NCBI GenBank assembly: GCA_900322165.1
Contig: ONYR01000149.1
Location: 1-8,541 of the forward strand
From: an uncultured Eubacteriales bacterium
GTDB taxonomy: Bacteria; Bacillota; Clostridia; Lachnospirales; Bianqueaceae
DNA length: 8,541 bases
Reading direction: 5' to 3'
The notes beneath the pieces were generated by a model that worked only from the letters and a program-made list of their open reading frames with translations, made no database searches and was not told where the DNA came from. Made by a program: the position numbers and the translations under genes. Below are positions 5,468 to 8,541 of the stretch, piece by piece. Numbering within the stretch: position 1 is the first letter of the stretch; each line of letters starts with the position of its first letter.

Positions 5468-8400
5468 TCACGACACTCGGCTCTCGTCCATCTGAACGAT
5501 CGTGTCTGCGATGTTCATGGTCGATGCGCGGTGCGAAACCAGAACGACTGTCTTGTCCGGCATCGATTCCTTCAATGCCTTCAGAATCACCGCTTCGTTC
5601 AGTGAATCGAGATTGCTTGTCGGCTCATCAAGCAGCATCAGCGGGGCTTTGTGAAGGAACGCTCTCGCCAGTCCGATGCGCTGCTTCTCACCGCTCGAGA
5701 GCGTATCACCGAGCTCACCGACCTTGGTCTCGTAGCCGTCCGGCAGCGATTCGATCCATTCCGCGATCGATGCTTTCGCCGCTGCGGTCTCGATCTCCTT
5801 CTGCGATGCGTCGAGGCGCCCGATGCGGATATTGTCAGCGATCGTTCCCGTGAACATCTCAGTCTCCTGCGTTACGTACGCTTCTGCGCCGCGCAGTGAG
5901 GCCGTCGGGATCGTCTTAATGTTCTTTCCGCTGATCACGACTTCGCCGCCATCCACATCCCAGAAGCGCATCAGGAGCTTGAGGATCGTTGATTTTCCGC
6001 TTCCGCTTTTCCCGTGGATGCCGAGGATCGTGCCTTTTTCAATCGTGAGGGAGTCATGGTCAAGGATCTTTTCTTCCTCATAGGCAAAGCTCACATTCTC
6101 GAGCGCTGCACCCTCGAATTTGAGTTTCCCCTCGCCTTCCACTTCCTCCACCTTCGGATCTTCTTCGAGGATGCGCAGGACTCGCTCACCGCTCGCGAGT
6201 GTCTGGTTGAGGTTGTTTGACAGGCCGGAAAGCGCTACGACCGGTCCGCAGGAAGACATCATCGCGATCGTGCCCGTAAGGACGGCTTCAATGCCGACCG
6301 CTCCGGTTCCGTACAGGTACAGGGAAACCAACAGCATGATCGCGGAGAACAGCAGAACCATCGCGCTTGTTACGGCTCGCTGCGTGCCTGCTTTATCGGA
6401 CAGCTCTTTCTGCATCGCTGCCAGCTCCACCGACTTGTCCGAGATCATCTCTTTCCGTTTCTCACCGGAGCCGAACTGGATCGACTCATCGAGTCCGCGC
6501 AGCGCATCAAGCACGAATGCCGTCAGAGAAGCAAACGCCTCTCTGAAGTGCATGCCCTTATCCTTCGTCAGTTTTCCGTTCACGAGCGGAATCACGACAC
6601 CGATAACAAGATAACCGCAGAGCGCGGTCAGTCCCATCAGATAATGATAGTGGCCGATGAAAATGACCATCAGCAGCGTAACGAGCACCGCGATCGCGAT
6701 CGGCGAGATCGTATGCGCGTAGAACACTTCGAGCAGTTCAATATCCGTGGTTAAAAGCGAGATCAGATCGCCCTTGTCGCGGCCTTCGAGCTTGGCCGGG
6801 CAGAGCCTGCGAAGCGCCGCAAAGACCTTGTGGCGAATCAGCGCCAGCAGTTTGAAAGCAATGAAATGATTGCAGTACTGCTCCGCATAGTGGAACACGC
6901 CACGCAGCACCGCGATGGCGATCATCGTCCCCATCAGCACCGAGGCGGCCATGCTGCCCATGAATCCGTCCTTAAACATCAGCGTGACACCGGCAAGCGT
7001 GCTTACGCGCAGATGATTCTGCAGCACCTGTGTTCCGAGAATGCTGAGGAAGATCGCACAGCCGAACCCGATCACGCCGAGTACGACTGCCAGGATCATA
7101 ACTCCGGACAGCGGTTTGACAAGCTTGATCAGGCGGCGCATGATCGCAAGGCCGGATCGGCGGGAAGTGCCGGAAGGCTCGTTTTCTTCGCTGGGATCGT
7201 CCTCCTGTCTTCGGGAGAACTGAGCCAGATACGCTTTTCGTTTTTCTTCAGCGGTAACTTTCTCTTCGTGCTCGAGTGTCAGCCTCCTTGCAGCGGAGGT
7301 TGGTTTTGCCGCATATTCTTCCAGCTCTCGCTGTTTCAGATACAGTTTCGCGTATGCACCGCGCCGCTTCATCAGTTCGTCCTGTGTGCCCGCATCCTTG
7401 ACCTTTCCGTCCTCCAGGAGCACGATCCGGTCGGCATCGGCTACATTGTAAAGGCGGTGTGAGATCAGGAGCACGGTTTTCTTTCCTTCAAGCGAGCGAA
7501 TGACGTCCATGATCGCCTCTTCGCTCTCCGCGTCGATGTTGGAGGTAGCTTCGTCAAAGATCATGACCGGCGCATCATACAGCAGCGCCCTGGCGAGTGC
7601 CAGTCGCTGTGCCTGCCCGCCGGAGAGATTTCCCGCGTTTTCCAAAAGCTCCGTGTCGAGTCCCTGCTGTTCGCCGAGGAAATCCTTCAGCTGCACCTTT
7701 TCCAGCACGGTCCAAAGCTCCTCATCGCTTGCGTCCGGCTTTGCCTCGAGCAGGTTTTCACGCACCGTTCCTTTAAACAGGTGTGCTTTTGAGCCTACCA
7801 TCGCGATCGTCTGTAAGAGCGAGCGCTCCGACACTTCACGAAGTTCGGTATCTCCGATCCTGATCGAGCCCTCATAGCCTTTGTTCCGCCCGGCAAGAAT
7901 TCCGGCTGCGGTACTCTTTCCGCATCCCGAAACACCGACAAGCCCGACCCTCGCACCGGAGGGAATCATCAGGTCGATCTCTTTCAGGATCTCTTTATTC
8001 TTTTCGTAAGCAAAATGCACGTTCTCCATCGCGATCGGGTAAGCCTTGGCTTCGAGCTCTTCCTCGCCGCTCTCTTCCTCCGGAAGATCCAGCAGGCGGA
8101 AGATCTTGTCGCTCGCGGCCATGCCGTTCATCGCGATGTGGAAATACGACCCGAGCACCCGCATCGGCAGGAAGAATTCCGCCGAAAGCAAAATCACCAT
8201 CAAGGTCTCCGCAATCGTGATCGTCCCTGCAAGGAAAAGCGAAAGGGCCGTCACCATGCCGACCGCCGCCCCACCGTAGGCCATGATATCCATGACCGAG
8301 GTGGAATTCAGCTGCATGGTCAGCACCTTCATCGTGACCCGGCGGAAATGATCGGCTTCCTTGTCCATTTCCTCCGCCTTGGCCCCATCCGCCTGATAGA

Positions 8401-8541
8401 TCTTCAGCGTTGTCATGCCCTGCAGGTTTTCAAGGAAGCTGTCACCGAGCTCCGCGTACAGACTCCAGTACTTATTGAGCAGCCGCTTGGCGATCTTCAT
8501 CACCACGACGATCGACAGCGGAATCAGCGGCACAAAGATCA
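5468..8541 (-). CDS. CydD-CydC-like fused ABC exporter (5' partial)
   Basis: This is a tandem type-IV (ABCB-like) exporter. The frame is open past the window edge; the GTG at 8533 is an internal Val in IFVPLIPLS, so the true start is outside. Residues below are numbered from that Val. The end of TMD1 (helices near 1-12, 80-103, 106-128) carries LENLQGMTTLKIYQ and FRRVTMKVL, a pattern typical of CydD. NBD1 has Walker A 200-208, LSGGQ 303-307, Walker B/E328 and H359. A charged linker (about 400-465) leads to TMD2 (six helices, about 473-775). NBD2 has Walker A 841-849, Q889, LSSGE 945-949, D969/E970 and H1001. CydDC exports cysteine and glutathione across the cytoplasmic membrane for cytochrome bd assembly, but no cydAB is visible here, so the substrate is inferred. 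Two oddities: NBD1's Q-loop glutamine is replaced by S248, and the protein ends only 20 residues after H1001. A terminator follows 36 bp downstream. A multidrug or peptide exporter remains possible. Confidence 0.88.
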   Translation of the reverse strand, partial: IFVPLIPLSIVVVMKIAKRLLNKYWSLYAELGDSFLENLQGMTTLKIYQADGAKAEEMDKEADHFRRVTMKVLTMQLNSTSVMDIMAYGGAAVGMVTALSLFLAGTITIAETLMVILLSAEFFLPMRVLGSYFHIAMNGMAASDKIFRLLDLPEEESGEEELEAKAYPIAMENVHFAYEKNKEILKEIDLMIPSGARVGLVGVSGCGKSTAAGILAGRNKGYEGSIRIGDTELREVSERSLLQTIAMVGSKAHLFKGTVRENLLEAKPDASDEELWTVLEKVQLKDFLGEQQGLDTELLENAGNLSGGQAQRLALARALLYDAPVMIFDEATSNIDAESEEAIMDVIRSLEGKKTVLLISHRLYNVADADRIVLLEDGKVKDAGTQDELMKRRGAYAKLYLKQRELEEYAAKPTSAARRLTLEHEEKVTAEEKRKAYLAQFSRRQEDDPSEENEPSGTSRRSGLAIMRRLIKLVKPLSGVMILAVVLGVIGFGCAIFLSILGTQVLQNHLRVSTLAGVTLMFKDGFMGSMAASVLMGTMIAIAVLRGVFHYAEQYCNHFIAFKLLALIRHKVFAALRRLCPAKLEGRDKGDLISLLTTDIELLEVFYAHTISPIAIAVLVTLLMVIFIGHYHYLMGLTALCGYLVIGVVIPLVNGKLTKDKGMHFREAFASLTAFVLDALRGLDESIQFGSGEKRKEMISDKSVELAAMQKELSDKAGTQRAVTSAMVLLFSAIMLLVSLYLYGTGAVGIEAVLTGTIAMMSSCGPVVALSGLSNNLNQTLASGERVLRILEEDPKVEEVEGEGKLKFEGAALENVSFAYEEEKILDHDSLTIEKGTILGIHGKSGSGKSTILKLLMRFWDVDGGEVVISGKNIKTIPTASLRGAEAYVTQETEMFTGTIADNIRIGRLDASQKEIETAAAKASIAEWIESLPDGYETKVGELGDTLSSGEKQRIGLARAFLHKAPLMLLDEPTSNLDSLNEAVILKALKESMPDKTVVLVSHRASTMNIADTIVQMDESRVS

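Noticed and set aside
5326..5853. A plus-strand open frame starting in the intergenic gap and running into the exporter gene
   Set aside because: Its start overlaps the minus-strand promoter. The body is low-complexity Ser/Arg-rich translation antisense to NBD2.
8531..8533. GTG at 8533 as the start of the exporter gene
   Set aside because: The frame stays open to the window edge, the preceding codons encode Ile-Phe of a transmembrane helix, and most of TMD1 would be missing.
1..8541. Mobile elements, CRISPR arrays, tRNA/rRNA genes, toxin-antitoxin or defence modules
   Set aside because: I saw no transposase or integrase, spaced direct repeats, tRNA-like cloverleaf or short toxin-antitoxin pair. 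The noncoding gaps are only 25, 144 and 192 bp and are accounted for.

Overview
All supported genes in this window lie on the minus strand. The genome is of moderate-to-high GC content. Two proteins belong to families of unknown function (DUF1836 and UPF0371/DUF1846) that I associate with Bacillota. The cysteinyl-tRNA synthetase has the form I associate with gut anaerobic Firmicutes (Clostridia or Erysipelotrichia). The SD sequences are strong (AAGGAG, GAGGTG, GAGGGAG), the promoters are sigma-A type, and there is one classical intrinsic terminator. I therefore infer an anaerobic Bacillota member, but the window does not fix the genus.

Reading in the direction of transcription (high to low coordinates), the window opens inside a very large ABC exporter gene (5468-8541, 5' end outside the window). 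It is a tandem CydD-CydC-like fusion: half of TMD1, NBD1, a charged linker, TMD2, NBD2. A perfect 10-bp stem with a T-rich tail (5394-5431) ends that unit. An extended -10 promoter (5331-5360) then starts a two-gene operon. Its first gene encodes a UPF0371/DUF1846 protein (3794-5275). Its second encodes a Sel1-like-repeat protein with unrecognised flanking domains (2188-3822), whose start overlaps the end of the first gene.

An AT-rich gap of 144 bp (2044-2187) follows. It carries a 25-bp inverted repeat that is a plausible operator. Beyond it is a second two-gene unit: a DUF1836 helix-turn-helix-like protein (1435-2043), then, after 25 bp, cysteinyl-tRNA synthetase cysS (3-1409), complete to its stop codon at the window edge.

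Most of the content is core chromosomal housekeeping. I saw no mobile element, CRISPR array, tRNA, rRNA or defence system. The points worth a second look are the inverted repeat in front of the DUF1836-cysS unit, the asymmetric ATP sites of the fused exporter, the uncharacterised DUF1846/Sel1 pair, a possible thiol/cysteine theme at both ends, and a marked excess of the palindrome CGATCG.
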